NCBI RefSeq assembly: GCF_009866655.1
Contig: NZ_CP047420.1
Span: 3,844,001-3,908,000 of the forward strand
Origin: Rathayibacter sp. VKM Ac-2804
Lineage (GTDB): Bacteria > Actinomycetota > Actinomycetes > Actinomycetales > Microbacteriaceae
Length of the DNA: 64,000 nucleotides
Direction: 5' to 3'
The position numbers and the translations under genes are program-made. The notes under the pieces are model-generated. The model was not told the origin of the DNA. It saw nothing but the letters and a program-made list of their open reading frames with translations, and searched no databases. Positions 34,445-43,397 of this stretch are shown one piece after another (positions within the stretch are counted from its first letter, which is position 1; each line of letters opens with the position of its first letter).

Positions 34445-34585
34445 TCAGCCCTCGGCCTTCGACGGCTTGCCCTCGGCGGGCAGCACCTCGACCGGGGTGT
34501 CGCGCGGATCCTCGCCCTCGGCCTGCGAGGGCTTGTCGGCCTGGTCGTCCGGGTCCTCGACGGGGCTCGGGGTCTGGTCGCTCAT
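34445..34585 (-). CDS. Small acidic hypothetical protein (46 aa)
   Basis: A 46-residue, highly charged, proline-rich protein (starts MSDQTPSPVEDPDDQADK) with no hydrophobic core, probably disordered. Its ATG overlaps the stop of the YozE-like gene (ATGA at 34582-34585), which strongly supports its reality. Function unknown. Confidence 0.65.
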   Translation of the reverse strand: MSDQTPSPVEDPDDQADKPSQAEGEDPRDTPVEVLPAEGKPSKAEG

Positions 34586-34824
34586 CGCAGTCCCTCCGGC
34601 TCGTCCGAGGTCGCGGACGGCTCGGGGTGCGCCTCGAACTCCATCCACGCCCGCTCGAGTCCGGCCTGGGCCGAGGCGGGCTCGCTCGCGAAGTAGCCGT
34701 CGTAGATGGCCCGTCCGCCGTGCTCCGGCAGGTCGCCGCGGCCGGCGTAGGTCTGGGCGAGCTCGCCGACCTCGTCGTCCCTCTTCTCCTGGTCCCGCAA
34801 CCACGCGGGGAAGGTCTGCGTCAT
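34582..34824 (-). CDS. YozE-like SAM-fold small protein
   Basis: An 80-residue cytoplasmic protein. The pattern FPAWLRDQEKRDDEVGELAQ, then LPEHGGRAIYDGYF, matches the YozE_SAM_like family of small helical proteins of unknown role. An AGAGAGGTGTCACC-type leader precedes the ATG. It is coupled to the acidic 46-residue gene downstream. Confidence 0.75.
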   Translation of the reverse strand: MTQTFPAWLRDQEKRDDEVGELAQTYAGRGDLPEHGGRAIYDGYFASEPASAQAGLERAWMEFEAHPEPSATSDEPEGLR

Positions 34825-34940
34825 GGTGACACCTCTCTTTCCTGTCTCCAGACAATCCCTCCGACCCGCGGGCTGCAAGCCCTTGCCCCGGGCGTTCGCC
34901 GATCGCGATCACCGGCCGCGACCACTGCGAGGATTCCGGT

Positions 34941-35534
34941 ATGGACAGCAGCGAGCGCCCCCGCCGCCCCGACGTCACGAGCGTCGACATCGTCGGCGGC
35001 GCCGAGCCGCTCGCAGTCGGACTGCACGCGTACGACGAGGGCTGGCCGGAGTCGTTCCGCGAGCACGAGCGGCGGATCGCGCAGGCGCTCACCGAGGTGG
35101 ACGTCGCGATCGAGCACATCGGCTCGACGTCCGTGCCCGGTCTGGCCGCGAAGCCGATCATCGACATCGTCGTCGCCGTCCCCGACATCACCGCCGAGGA
35201 GGACTACCTCGACCCGCTGCTCGCGGCCGGCTACGCGCTCCGGGTCCGCGAGCCCGGGCACCGCCTCGTCCGCACCCCGGACCGCGACGTGCACGTGCAC
35301 CTCTATGCCCGGGACGACGGCGCGATCGAGGAGTACCTCCTGCTCCGCGACCACCTCCGTCGCGACGCCGACGACCGCGCCCTCTACGAGTCGACGAAGC
35401 GCTCCCTGATGGGGCGGCGCTGGGCCGACATGAACGCCTACTCGGACGCCAAGACCGCGGTGATCGAGGCGATCAAGGCGCGGGCGCGAGCTGCGGGAGT
35501 CGACGCGGCACCCGCGGACGCAGCGCCGGCCTGA
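34941..35534 (+). CDS. GrpB-family protein (UPF0157, nucleotidyltransferase fold)
   Basis: A 197-residue protein containing HIGSTSVPGLAAKPIIDIVV near residue 60, which is the defining nucleotidyltransferase-like motif of GrpB proteins, followed by HLYARDDGAIEEYLLLRDHL. The reaction is unknown for most members. The C-terminal 15 residues are an Ala-rich tail. It is a single gene divergent from the YozE-like pair. Confidence 0.9.
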   Translation: MDSSERPRRPDVTSVDIVGGAEPLAVGLHAYDEGWPESFREHERRIAQALTEVDVAIEHIGSTSVPGLAAKPIIDIVVAVPDITAEEDYLDPLLAAGYALRVREPGHRLVRTPDRDVHVHLYARDDGAIEEYLLLRDHLRRDADDRALYESTKRSLMGRRWADMNAYSDAKTAVIEAIKARARAAGVDAAPADAAPA

Positions 35535-35618
35535 GAGCCGCGGCGCCTCGAGGCGTCGCCTCGCGCCGGTTCGCCGAACGGCGTCGTCCACCGCGCCCCG
35601 TCGCATGAGGCTGGACGG

Positions 35619-36305
35619 ATGCACGCCGACGAGTACCTGTCCCCCGAGGATCTCCCCGAGCCGCCGACGCTGGACGTCGTGACGCAGTTCTTCGTCGGTC
35701 CGCTCTTCACCCTCACACCCCAGCCGTCCCTGGAGGAGTGGCTGTCCTCGGCCTCGGCGCGCGACCGGGACGGGAGGATCCTCTTCGACGAGGCCTCGAT
35801 CGGCTACACGTTCTGGCGCAACCCGGCCGACCACGACGACCCCGCGAATCTCGAGGAGCTCGACGGCGAGCCGAGGCCCTCACTCGACGCACCGTCGACG
35901 CGCCCCGTGCCCGAGTGGATGGCGGAGATCGCCGCCCGCCTGCCGTACCCCCGGCTGTGGGACGCGGTGCGGACGAGCGTCGCGGAGGAGCACTCGCCGT
36001 GGCAGAACATCGAGTTCGCGCTCATCGACCATGTGAACCGCATCCTGAGGAGCCGCGCCCGCGCCGAGCGCGCCCGGGGGATCGACCCCGTCGAGCTCCT
36101 CGGCCCCGCGATGGACCTCGGCGTCGAGCACGACGTCCCGCTCCTCCTCGACGGCCGTCCGGTCCCCGGCATCCGGATCGACACCGACGCGCACGTCCTC
36201 GGCGTCGGCGCCCAGCTCGGCGACCGCTTCCTGACGGCCGTCGTCGACCGCGACCGCCTCCCCCTCCTCGACTTCACCTTCGTCACCCGCCGCGCCCCCA
36301 CCTGA
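35619..36305 (+). CDS. Hypothetical protein, first of two tandem paralogues
   Basis: A 228-residue soluble protein I do not recognise. It shares, in the same order, segments with the gene at 36612: PPTLD, TPQPSLE, IGYTxWxNPxDHDD, LPYPRLWDAVRT and a highly conserved C-terminus containing DVPLLLDGRPVPGIRIDTDA and VVDRDRLPL. Conserved Trp, His and Asp residues suggest a folded domain, possibly ligand-binding. The first 20 residues are acidic. There is no signal peptide or membrane helix. Repeats separate the two copies. Confidence 0.8.
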   Translation: MHADEYLSPEDLPEPPTLDVVTQFFVGPLFTLTPQPSLEEWLSSASARDRDGRILFDEASIGYTFWRNPADHDDPANLEELDGEPRPSLDAPSTRPVPEWMAEIAARLPYPRLWDAVRTSVAEEHSPWQNIEFALIDHVNRILRSRARAERARGIDPVELLGPAMDLGVEHDVPLLLDGRPVPGIRIDTDAHVLGVGAQLGDRFLTAVVDRDRLPLLDFTFVTRRAPT

Positions 36306-36311
36306 GCCCCT

Positions 36312-36552
36312 TTGCTGGTCGAGCAGCCCGCGCAGCGGGCGTATCGAGACCCCCATCGCCAGGAGCCGAGTCCGCAGACCGCACGAGCCGACGGGGTCGG
36401 GTCTCGATACGCCCCTGCGGGGCTACTCGACCGACATGCTTCCGCCGGGCACCGAGCGAAGAGACCCGCCGACCTCCGCTGGTCGAGCAGCCCGCTTAGC
36501 GGGTCCCTTTTGCTGGTCGAGCAGCCCGCGCAGCGGGCGTGTCGAGACCCGC
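36312..36552. repeat. Family A repeats between the two paralogues
   Basis: The stretch 36306-36611 holds a composite palindrome (forward unit 36312-36352, reverse unit 36399-36438), a half-unit with TTAGCGGG core (36478-36509) and a forward unit (36509-36552). The copies here mostly read GAGCAG where others read GAGTAG. Confidence 0.85.
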
Positions 36553-36611
36553 CCTGCGCCCAGCCCCGGGCCGCCGTTGCGCCCGCCCTGGCGACGCGCC
36601 AGGCTCAGGAG

Positions 36612-37304
36612 ATGTTCTTCGACGAGAGCGCCCGCCTCGAGGACGTCCCGGTCCCGCCGACCCTCGACGAGGTGGCGCGCGCCTTCCCGGGCCCGCTGTA
36701 CGGCTTCACGCCTCAGCCGTCGCTCGAGCCGTGGACGTCCGGCACGACGTCGAGCCCCTCCGGCGGACGCGTCGAGACCGAGTCCGTGGCGATCGGCTAC
36801 ACGGTCTGGCTCAACCCGGACGACCACGACGACTGCGCGAACCTCGCGGAGCTGGACGACGAGCTGCGCGCCTCGCTCGACGCCCCGCCGGTGCGCCCCC
36901 TGCCCGACTGGATGACCGCGATCACCGCCCGGATGCGCTACCCCTGGCTGTGGGAGGCGGTGCGGACGACCGTCGTGCACGAGCCGGCGCCGCCGTGGCA
37001 CTCCGTCGAGAGCGTCCTCGTCGAGCACGTGAACCACGTCCTGATGAACCGGTTCCGCGACGAGCGCGTCCGCGGCGGCTTCCCGGGTGAGCTGCTCGGC
37101 CGAGCCACCGAGAAGTGCGTCGAGCGCGACGTCCCGCTGCTCCTCGACGGCCGGTCGATCCCCGGCCTCCGGATCGACACCGACGCGCACGTCCTCGGCG
37201 TCGGCGCCGACCTCGGCGACCGCGTCCTGACGGCCGTCGTCGACCGCGACCGCCTCCCCCTCATCGATCTCGCCTTCGCCACCCTTCCTTCGCCGGACGA
37301 GTAG
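36612..37304 (+). CDS. Hypothetical protein, second of two tandem paralogues
   Basis: A 230-residue protein about as long as its neighbour at 35619 and alike through most of its length; both end with DTDAHVLGVGA-LGDR-LTAVVDRDRLPL. ATG 36612 follows CAGGAGA; the open frame continues upstream only through repeat DNA, so that extension is rejected. The last residues and stop (GACGAGTAG) match the family A word GTCGAGTAG, and the repeat continues beyond the stop, so the 3' end is probably repeat-derived. Function unknown. Confidence 0.8.
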   Translation: MFFDESARLEDVPVPPTLDEVARAFPGPLYGFTPQPSLEPWTSGTTSSPSGGRVETESVAIGYTVWLNPDDHDDCANLAELDDELRASLDAPPVRPLPDWMTAITARMRYPWLWEAVRTTVVHEPAPPWHSVESVLVEHVNHVLMNRFRDERVRGGFPGELLGRATEKCVERDVPLLLDGRSIPGLRIDTDAHVLGVGADLGDRVLTAVVDRDRLPLIDLAFATLPSPDE

Positions 37305-37568
37305 CCCGCGCAGCGGGAGCCCTTGCTGGTCGAGCAGCCCGCGCAGCGGGCGTATCGAGACCCACTCTCGTCAGGAGCAGGGTCTGCAGAGCGGGCCTTC
37401 TGCAGTGGTCGGGTCTCGATACTCCCCTGCGGGGCTACTCGACCAGCAAGATCCGGCTGAGCACTCCCTCGGGAGACCCTGCCCCACCCCCTGTGCTGGC
37501 GGGTAGCCCGCGCAGCGGGTCCTTCTGCTGGTCGAGCAGCGCGCGCAGCGGGCGTATCGAGACCCCGA
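37293..37568. repeat. Family A repeats downstream of the second paralogue
   Basis: The gene-free stretch 37305-37600 contains a half-unit at 37296-37320 that overlaps the gene end, a forward unit at 37323-37364, a reverse unit at about 37409-37447, a half-unit at about 37491-37522 and a forward unit at about 37527-37568. Nothing else was seen. Confidence 0.85.
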
Positions 37569-37600
37569 CCAGCACGGTTCGGCCGGGGGCTCCCTGCGGC

Positions 37601-38227
37601 TCAGGACGCTATGAGGTGGAGCCGTTCGTCGCACCAGCTCGCGATGCCGGGGTCGTGGGTCGCGACGACCACGCTCGCGCCGTGACCGGCGAGCTCGGTC
37701 AGCACGTCGAGCACGGTCTCGCTGTTCTCGGCGTCGAGGGCGCCGGTCGGCTCGTCGGCCAGCACGAGGGTCGGGCTCTTCACCAGCAGCCGGGCGAGCG
37801 CGACCCGCTGCTGCTCGCCGCCGCTCAGCCGGGCGACGCGCTCGCGGCCACGCCCGGCGAGGCCGACGCGGTCGAGCGCGCGCTCGAACCGGTCGCTGCG
37901 GCCGCGCCGCTCGCCGAGCGCGATCGCGAGGTTCTGCTCGACGGTCGCAGTGTCGACGAGCGCGTAGCTCTGGAAGAGGTAGCCGAGCCGGTCCCGTCGG
38001 AAGCGGCGTCGGCCGTGCGCCCGCAAGCGGGTCAGCTCCTCCCCGTCGACCTCGATCGAGCCCGAGTCGGGGGCGTCGAGGAGCCCGAGGCAGTTGAGGA
38101 GCGTCGACTTGCCGCTGCCGCTCGCGCCGGTGAGGGCGAGGGTGCTGCCGGAGGCGACGGTGACGTCGAGTCCGCTCCACAGCGTGCGCGAGCCGTAGCC
38201 CTTGGCGAGATGGGTGGCGAGGATCAC
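37601..38227 (-). CDS. ABC transporter ATP-binding protein of the bacteriocin locus
   Basis: A 208-residue single ATPase domain of the MacB/LolD class: Walker [10 protein letters not shown], signature [13 protein letters not shown], Walker [13 protein letters not shown], and a switch His in VVATHDP. The start is GTG 38227 with AAAGG upstream. It lies 49 bases after the permease gene. In lactococcin-972-type loci the permease/ATPase pair is thought to provide immunity or export; the same role is inferred here. Confidence 0.9.
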   Translation of the reverse strand: MILATHLAKGYGSRTLWSGLDVTVASGSTLALTGASGSGKSTLLNCLGLLDAPDSGSIEVDGEELTRLRAHGRRRFRRDRLGYLFQSYALVDTATVEQNLAIALGERRGRSDRFERALDRVGLAGRGRERVARLSGGEQQRVALARLLVKSPTLVLADEPTGALDAENSETVLDVLTELAGHGASVVVATHDPGIASWCDERLHLIAS

Positions 38228-38276
38228 AGGAGGCCTTTCCGTTCGGTCGGGAGGGAGGAGTGGAGCAGGGAGCGCA

Positions 38277-40328
38277 TCAGGCGTCGACGACGGGCGAGCG
38301 GCTCGCCCTCCGGTGGGCGAGGGCGAGGCACGCGACGAGGAGCGCAGCGCTGGACGCGACCACGCCGATGTCCAGCGCCGTCTGCTCGAGCAGGAAGTTC
38401 TCGGTGTCGACCGTGCCGAGATCGATCACCGTGCGGACGTCCTTCGGATCGCGGAACCACTGCGGGACGACGGCGAGCGCCAGCGTCGCCGTCAGCAGAA
38501 CGCCCTCCAGCAGGAGCCCGCTCCGGTGCGCCGTGAGCGGTCCGAGCCCGGACAGCCGGTGCACGAACGCCCGCTTGCGGTCCTTCTCCACCAGCACCAC
38601 CGCCGCGACGAGACCGGTGAGCAGCACGACGATCCCGCCGCTCACGAACCCGGTCACGTTGATCGCGTGCGCGCCGAGCGCCCGCCGGTACTGCTCGTTC
38701 GCCTGGTACGCCACGGGAGTGATCGAGCCCACGACACCGGAGAGCCCGCGCTCCTCGATCGCGCCCGAGAGCGCCGGAGGGTCGGTGAAGATCACTCCGC
38801 CCTGAGTGATCACCGCGATCAGCTCGGAGTGGGCGAGCACGTCGACCGACGGCAGGACGACGACGATCGGATCGACGAGCTCGGGCTCGGGTTGGAAGAC
38901 CATGTCTCCGGAGCCGAAGGTGACGAGGGTCTGCCCCGACGGCACGACGTGCTCCACGACCGGAAGGTCGACGGTCCCCGGTGCCGGGTCGGAGACGCTC
39001 GACTGGATATCCTGCCAGGAGTGCAGCTCCGCGAGCGCGGACTGCCGCCGCTGCGCGGAGGAGTCCTCCGGCTCGAGGACGGTGAGAACGCCGTCGGGGA
39101 CGTCAGTGATCCGGCGCCCGCCCTCTCCGAGGACCTCGACCCTTCGGAGGTAGCCCTCACCGACGATCAGCAGGTTCCGTTCGAGACCGAGTCGCGGCGT
39201 GACGAAGATCACCTCACCGGCGGCTTCCCGCGAGACGACCAGATCGGCCAGTGGCCCGTTCGCGGCGCGGTACTCGGACTCGCCGAGGTACCCGCTGATG
39301 CTGATCGTGACCGCGTCCTCGGCGGCACTCCAGAGCTCACGGCTGCGACCCTCGATCTCCGCGACCTTCGCGCTCTGCCCGAGTGCGGCGACGATCGCGA
39401 GGAGCACCAGCACCGCGGGGACCCGCACCGCGTAGACGCCGAGCAGCACCCACCAGCCGTCGATCTCGCCCTTGACCTGATCGACGAGCCGTCGGCCGTC
39501 GGTGAGGGCGATCGCGAGGATCTGCGCGACGACCGCCGCGAGCAGGAGGAGCGCGAGAAGCCGACCGGAGAGCGCGAGGACCGTCGGCAGCTGGGCGAGG
39601 CCGTTCAGAGCGGCGGTCGCGAGAGCGACCGCGGCCACTCCCCCGAGCGAGAGCACGACCACCGGGAGCGCGAGGAAGCGCCACTCCGACAGCAGGATCC
39701 GGAGGAGCCCCGCGCCGTGCAGCCGCTGCACACCGTGTGCGCGGCTCCGCAGCAGAGTCCCCGCCCCGACGAGGACGACGACGGCGAGCAGCGCGACCGC
39801 GAGCGAGCGCATCAGATCGCCGTACTCCCGATAGGTGTCGATGTCGACGGTGGAGACATAGGGGGCGACTCTGCCGGACCAGCCGCCGTCCTCGAGGACC
39901 GCGAGCACCGCCTCCGCATCCGCTCGATCCCCGCCGATCAGCCAGGCGCCGCGCGGATCGAGCAGATCCAGGTCCTGCAGCGGCGCGACTGTCGTGGTGA
40001 TCGACGTGTCGACCGCGCCGTAGCCGTCGCGGAGCAGCTCCGCCGCTGCCCCGTCACCCGCGACGTAGAGGTGGCGCACGGTGGCCGGCTCGACCGCGTC
40101 CTCGACGTAGCGGACGACGTCGATCCCGCGATCCTCGGCCAGCACCGTGAGCTCCCGGTAGACGTCGCTCGCCGCGACCAGTGGTGTCGCGTCCTTCGAG
40201 ATCCTGAGCTGCCAGCCCCCGTCCCAGACCAGACCGCGCGCGTCGAACGCCCGCACGAAGACGACGGCGAGCACGGCCGCCAGGACGACGGCCAGCGCAT
40301 AGCCGAGAATCACGCTCTTGCTTCTCAC
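38277..40328 (-). CDS. Bacteriocin-associated membrane permease (DUF1430/FtsX-like)
   Basis: A 683-residue membrane protein. It has one N-terminal helix (about residues 5-25), a roughly 150-residue extracellular domain, three to four helices, a helix after residue 290, a second large extracellular domain of about 200 residues, and four C-terminal helices. This FtsX-like layout matches the bacteriocin-associated integral membrane proteins next to lactococcin-972 genes. GTG 40328 is preceded by GGGGAGAGC; a longer frame reads back into the bacteriocin gene and is rejected. Confidence 0.85.
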   Translation of the reverse strand: MRSKSVILGYALAVVLAAVLAVVFVRAFDARGLVWDGGWQLRISKDATPLVAASDVYRELTVLAEDRGIDVVRYVEDAVEPATVRHLYVAGDGAAAELLRDGYGAVDTSITTTVAPLQDLDLLDPRGAWLIGGDRADAEAVLAVLEDGGWSGRVAPYVSTVDIDTYREYGDLMRSLAVALLAVVVLVGAGTLLRSRAHGVQRLHGAGLLRILLSEWRFLALPVVVLSLGGVAAVALATAALNGLAQLPTVLALSGRLLALLLLAAVVAQILAIALTDGRRLVDQVKGEIDGWWVLLGVYAVRVPAVLVLLAIVAALGQSAKVAEIEGRSRELWSAAEDAVTISISGYLGESEYRAANGPLADLVVSREAAGEVIFVTPRLGLERNLLIVGEGYLRRVEVLGEGGRRITDVPDGVLTVLEPEDSSAQRRQSALAELHSWQDIQSSVSDPAPGTVDLPVVEHVVPSGQTLVTFGSGDMVFQPEPELVDPIVVVLPSVDVLAHSELIAVITQGGVIFTDPPALSGAIEERGLSGVVGSITPVAYQANEQYRRALGAHAINVTGFVSGGIVVLLTGLVAAVVLVEKDRKRAFVHRLSGLGPLTAHRSGLLLEGVLLTATLALAVVPQWFRDPKDVRTVIDLGTVDTENFLLEQTALDIGVVASSAALLVACLALAHRRASRSPVVDA

Positions 40329-40347
40329 AGCTCTCCCCGCTGCAGGG

Positions 40348-40373
40348 GCGGGCGGAGCCGAGGCTCCGCCCGC
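40348..40373 (-). terminator. 12-bp hairpin between bacteriocin and permease genes
   Basis: GCGGGCGGAGCC (40348-40359) pairs exactly with 40362-40373; the nominal 2-base gap implies a slightly opened loop. It begins 7 bases after the bacteriocin stop, where a partial terminator would give more bacteriocin than transporter mRNA. Confidence 0.65.
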
Positions 40374-40380
40374 CGATCGG

Positions 40381-40692
40381 TCAGGAGCAGATGTCGTAGT
40401 ACGCGGAGTCGACCTCGTAGGGTCGAGCGGGTGCACTCACCGCGGCGGGGACACCCGGGTTCTGGCATCCCGCGTAGTGGTACTCGCCGTTGTAGACGGT
40501 CGCCTTGTGCCTGCGAGAGTCGTGCTCGTAGGAGGACAGCACGGTCCCGCGGCTCGTCCCGTGGATCCACGTCCCTCCCTCCTCCGGGTGGGACACGGTG
40601 TACGCCGCCGCGACGGGCGCGATCAGCATCGCCCCCGTCAGGGCGAGTCCGGTGATGAAGGACCGGCGGGAGCCGGGTGCTCGGAAGGACAT
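40381..40692 (-). CDS. Lactococcin-972-family bacteriocin precursor
   Basis: A 103-residue secreted protein. Residues 1-30 form a Sec signal with an Arg-Arg start (GSRRSFITG) and a likely cleavage near VAAA-YTV. The mature part has the family pattern GGTWIHG, then SSYEHDSRRHKATV, then YY near the C-terminus; two cysteines (76 and 102) may form a disulfide. Lactococcin 972 blocks septum formation by binding lipid II in susceptible cocci. AGAGAGG precedes the ATG. The downstream permease and ATPase complete the classic three-gene locus. Confidence 0.85.
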   Translation of the reverse strand: MSFRAPGSRRSFITGLALTGAMLIAPVAAAYTVSHPEEGGTWIHGTSRGTVLSSYEHDSRRHKATVYNGEYHYAGCQNPGVPAAVSAPARPYEVDSAYYDICS

Positions 40693-40766
40693 GGTGGGAC
40701 CTCTCTGTTTCGGACCGCCGTCGCCGAGACCGGTGAGGCGGGCTGCGCTGCGGCAGCGAGGGAACC

Positions 40767-40784
40767 GTATGCCCGATACCATAC
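40767..40784. promoter_or_regulatory. Inverted repeat GTATG-N8-CATAC upstream of the bacteriocin gene
   Basis: This AT-richer dyad lies about 75 bases upstream of the bacteriocin start in the 260-base divergent region with the amino-acid permease. It could be an operator or part of a promoter (TATGGTAT on the minus strand). No regulator gene is adjacent. Nothing else was seen in 40693-40952. Confidence 0.4.
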
Positions 40785-40952
40785 TCATCTGACCACCTCT
40801 GCGAGGTATCTCGACGACTCGGCGCGTTTCAGTACCTGTGGAGGAGTCTCGACACCCCGCCGCACCCTCCCGACCGCCCGGGCACACGCCTACCCATCCC
40901 CTCCGCGCGGCCACCGGCCAGAGCCGGCGCTGCGCGGGAGTACCGTGACGCC

Positions 40953-42488
40953 ATGACAGCGCAGGACGACATCGGTGCGGAGCAGGCGCCCCCCAAGGAC
41001 TTCTCGCACGAGCAGGAGGGCTACCAGCACGGTCTGAAGCCCCGCCAGCTCCAGATGATCGCGATCGGCGGTGCGATCGGAACCGGGCTCTTCCTCGGCG
41101 CCGGCGGCCGCCTCAACTCCGCCGGCCCGGCCCTCGCGATCGCCTACCTCGTCGCCGGGATCTTCGCGTTCTTCATCCTCCGCGCCCTCGGCGAGCTGGT
41201 CCTGCACCGCCCGTCGTCGGGGTCGTTCATCTCCTACGCCCGCGAGTTCTACGGCGAGAAGTTCGCCTACGCGGCCGGCTGGATGTACTTCCTCAACTGG
41301 GCGATGACCTCGATCGTCGACACCACCGCCGTCGCCGTCTACCTCAAGTACTGGTCGGCCTTCACCGCGGCGCCGCAGTGGCTCCTCGCCCTGATCGCGC
41401 TGCTCGTCGTCCTCGCTGCGAACATGGTCGCGGTCAAGGTCTTCGGCGAGCTCGAGTTCTGGTTCGCCCTGATCAAGGTGACGGCGCTCGTCGCCTTCCT
41501 CGTCGTCGCGCTGATCTGGCTCGTCTTCGCCTTCCCGGTGCAGGCCGGCGGCGAGACCGTGCGGACCGGCGTCTCGATCCTCGCGGACAACGGCGGCATC
41601 CTGCCCAACGGCCTGCTCCCCGCGGTCCTGGTCATGCAGGGCGTGGTCTTCGCCTACGCCGCGATCGAGCTGGTCGGCACCGCCTCCGGCGAGACGCAGG
41701 ACACCGAGAAGGTGATCCCGCGTGCGATCAACTCGGTGATCTTCCGGATCGCGATCTTCTACGTCGGCTCGATCGTCCTGCTCTCGCTGCTGCTGCCGTT
41801 CACCGCCTACAAGGAGGGCGAGAGCCCCTTCGTCACCTTCTTCTCCTCGATCGGCGGCCCCGAGGTCGGCACGATCGCCGGCTCGATCATGAACTTCGTG
41901 GTCCTCACAGCAGCCCTCTCCTCGCTCAACGCCGGCCTCTACTCCACCGGTCGCGCGCTGCACTCGATGGGCATGAACGGCTCCGCCCCGAAGTGGACCA
42001 CGCGGATGTCGCGCGGCGGCGTGCCCTACGCGGGCATCCTGCTCACCGCGACCTTCACGGTGGCGGGCGTGGTGCTGAACTACTTCGTGCCGAGCCAGGC
42101 GTTCGAGATCGCGCTCAACATCGCGAGCCTCGGCATCATCACGGCGTGGGGCACGATCATCCTCTGCCAGATGCGGCTGCGGCAGTGGGCGAAGAAGGGC
42201 CTCGCGAAGGAGCCCTCCTTCAAGCTCCCCGGCGCCCCGGTCACGTCCTGGCTGACCCTCGTCTTCCTGGCCGTGGTGCTCGTGCTGATGGCGATCGACT
42301 TCCCGGTCGGCACCCTCACCATCGCCTCGCTGGTGATCATCGTCCCGCTGCTGGTGGCCGGCTGGTTCCTCCAGCGCGGGCGCATCCTCCGGATCGCGGA
42401 GCTGCGCGACGGAGTGACGGGGCAGTTCCCGGTGACCGGTCGCGACCCTGCGGCCCAGGTGCGCCGCGATCGCGACGACCAGGACTGA
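40953..42488 (+). CDS. APC-family amino acid permease (AnsP/GabP-like)
   Basis: A 511-residue membrane protein with about twelve hydrophobic segments. The start of helix 1 reads [18 protein letters not shown], the substrate-site signature of this family, and [14 protein letters not shown] and [13 protein letters not shown] follow. It resembles the asparagine/GABA/aromatic amino-acid permeases of actinobacteria, which import amino acids with protons. The exact substrate is uncertain. It is transcribed towards the DeoR gene, 86 bases away. Confidence 0.88.
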   Translation: MTAQDDIGAEQAPPKDFSHEQEGYQHGLKPRQLQMIAIGGAIGTGLFLGAGGRLNSAGPALAIAYLVAGIFAFFILRALGELVLHRPSSGSFISYAREFYGEKFAYAAGWMYFLNWAMTSIVDTTAVAVYLKYWSAFTAAPQWLLALIALLVVLAANMVAVKVFGELEFWFALIKVTALVAFLVVALIWLVFAFPVQAGGETVRTGVSILADNGGILPNGLLPAVLVMQGVVFAYAAIELVGTASGETQDTEKVIPRAINSVIFRIAIFYVGSIVLLSLLLPFTAYKEGESPFVTFFSSIGGPEVGTIAGSIMNFVVLTAALSSLNAGLYSTGRALHSMGMNGSAPKWTTRMSRGGVPYAGILLTATFTVAGVVLNYFVPSQAFEIALNIASLGIITAWGTIILCQMRLRQWAKKGLAKEPSFKLPGAPVTSWLTLVFLAVVLVLMAIDFPVGTLTIASLVIIVPLLVAGWFLQRGRILRIAELRDGVTGQFPVTGRDPAAQVRRDRDDQD

Positions 42489-42574
42489 CGCCGGCCGGCA
42501 CCGACGCAGGCCGCACCCGCCCACCGTTACTCTCGATCGCGCGGGCGCCCACGCGCCGGCGGAACGGGAGCGGC

Positions 42575-43321
42575 ATGGCCACGGTGGACTCCGCGGAGCG
42601 GCGCGCGCGCCTGATCGAGCTGCTCGAGCGCGACGGCGCGATCCGCCTCGACGACGCGGCGGCCGAGCTCGACGTCTCGACGATGACCGTCCGGCGCGAC
42701 CTCGCCGATCTCGAGGTGGAGGGCCGTCTCAGCCGGGTCCGCGGCGGCGCGGTCGCCGCGCTCCGCCCCCGCCCCTTCGCCGAGCGCCTGGCCGCGGGCG
42801 CCGCCGCCAAGCGCGAGATCGCCCGGAAGGCCGTCGCCCTGCTGCCCGACTCCGGCGCGATCGCGGTGGACGCCTCCTCGACCGCGGGCACCCTCCTCGC
42901 CGCCGCCCCGGAGTCGCCGCGGCTGCTCATCGCGACCAACTCGCTGGAGAACCACGCCTCGGCGCGCGCCACCCGCGCCCGCGTCGTCCTGATCGGCGGC
43001 GAGCTCCAGGCCGAGACCGACAGCTTCGTCGGCCCCCTCGCCTGCTCCGGCGCGGCCGAGCTGCACTACGACCGCTTCTTCACCTCCGCCTCGGCCGTCA
43101 CCCGCGCGGGCACCAGCGAGGTGACGCTCGAGGAGGCGCAGGTCAAGCGCGTCCTCGTCGCCGCCTCGGCCGAGACGGTGCTGCTGGTCGACTCCTCCAA
43201 GCTCGAGCGCACGGCCCTCGCCCGCGCGCTCGACTGGGACGCGATCGCTGTGCTCGTCACCGAGCTCGACCCCGCCGACGACCGGCTCGACCCCTTCCGC
43301 GGTCTCGCCGACGTGCGCTGA
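42575..43321 (+). CDS. DeoR-family transcriptional regulator, probably of the rhamnose genes
   Basis: A 248-residue regulator with the N-terminal helix-turn-helix AAAELDVSTMTVRRDLADLE and the C-terminal sugar-phosphate-isomerase-like domain (VALLPDSGAIAVDASST, then LLVDSSKLERTAL). CGGGAGC precedes the ATG. DeoR proteins bind phosphorylated sugars; upstream of the rhamnulose-phosphate aldolase gene, this one likely senses rhamnulose-1-phosphate or a related intermediate. The next gene starts 76 bases downstream, with its own promoter-like sequence. Confidence 0.9.
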   Translation: MATVDSAERRARLIELLERDGAIRLDDAAAELDVSTMTVRRDLADLEVEGRLSRVRGGAVAALRPRPFAERLAAGAAAKREIARKAVALLPDSGAIAVDASSTAGTLLAAAPESPRLLIATNSLENHASARATRARVVLIGGELQAETDSFVGPLACSGAAELHYDRFFTSASAVTRAGTSEVTLEEAQVKRVLVAASAETVLLVDSSKLERTALARALDWDAIAVLVTELDPADDRLDPFRGLADVR

Positions 43322-43327
43322 CGAGCA

Positions 43328-43375
43328 TTGACCGGAACGAGTCGGCCTGTTAGCTTCTGTGATAGTTAACACACT
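43328..43375 (+). promoter_or_regulatory. Probable promoter and operator of the rhamnose operon
   Basis: TTGACC at 43328-43333 and the extended minus-10 TGTTAGCTT (TAGCTT at 43351-43356) are 17 bases apart. A dyad GTGATAGTTAACACAC centred on GTTAAC follows at about 43359-43374 and could be the DeoR-type operator. Confidence 0.55.
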
Positions 43376-43397
43376 CGTTCAACCAGACGGAGAAGTC

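Noticed and set aside
36312..36611. In-frame upstream extension of the second unknown paralogue (MLVEQPAQRAYRDP and so on)
   Set aside because: The extension is translated family A repeat DNA; ATG 36612 aligns with the conserved start region of the paralogue.
40329..40436. N-terminal extension of the bacteriocin permease starting MHPLDPTRS
   Set aside because: It would run antiparallel to nothing but overlaps the bacteriocin gene end and hairpin; GTG 40328 has its own ribosome-binding site and begins the first membrane helix.
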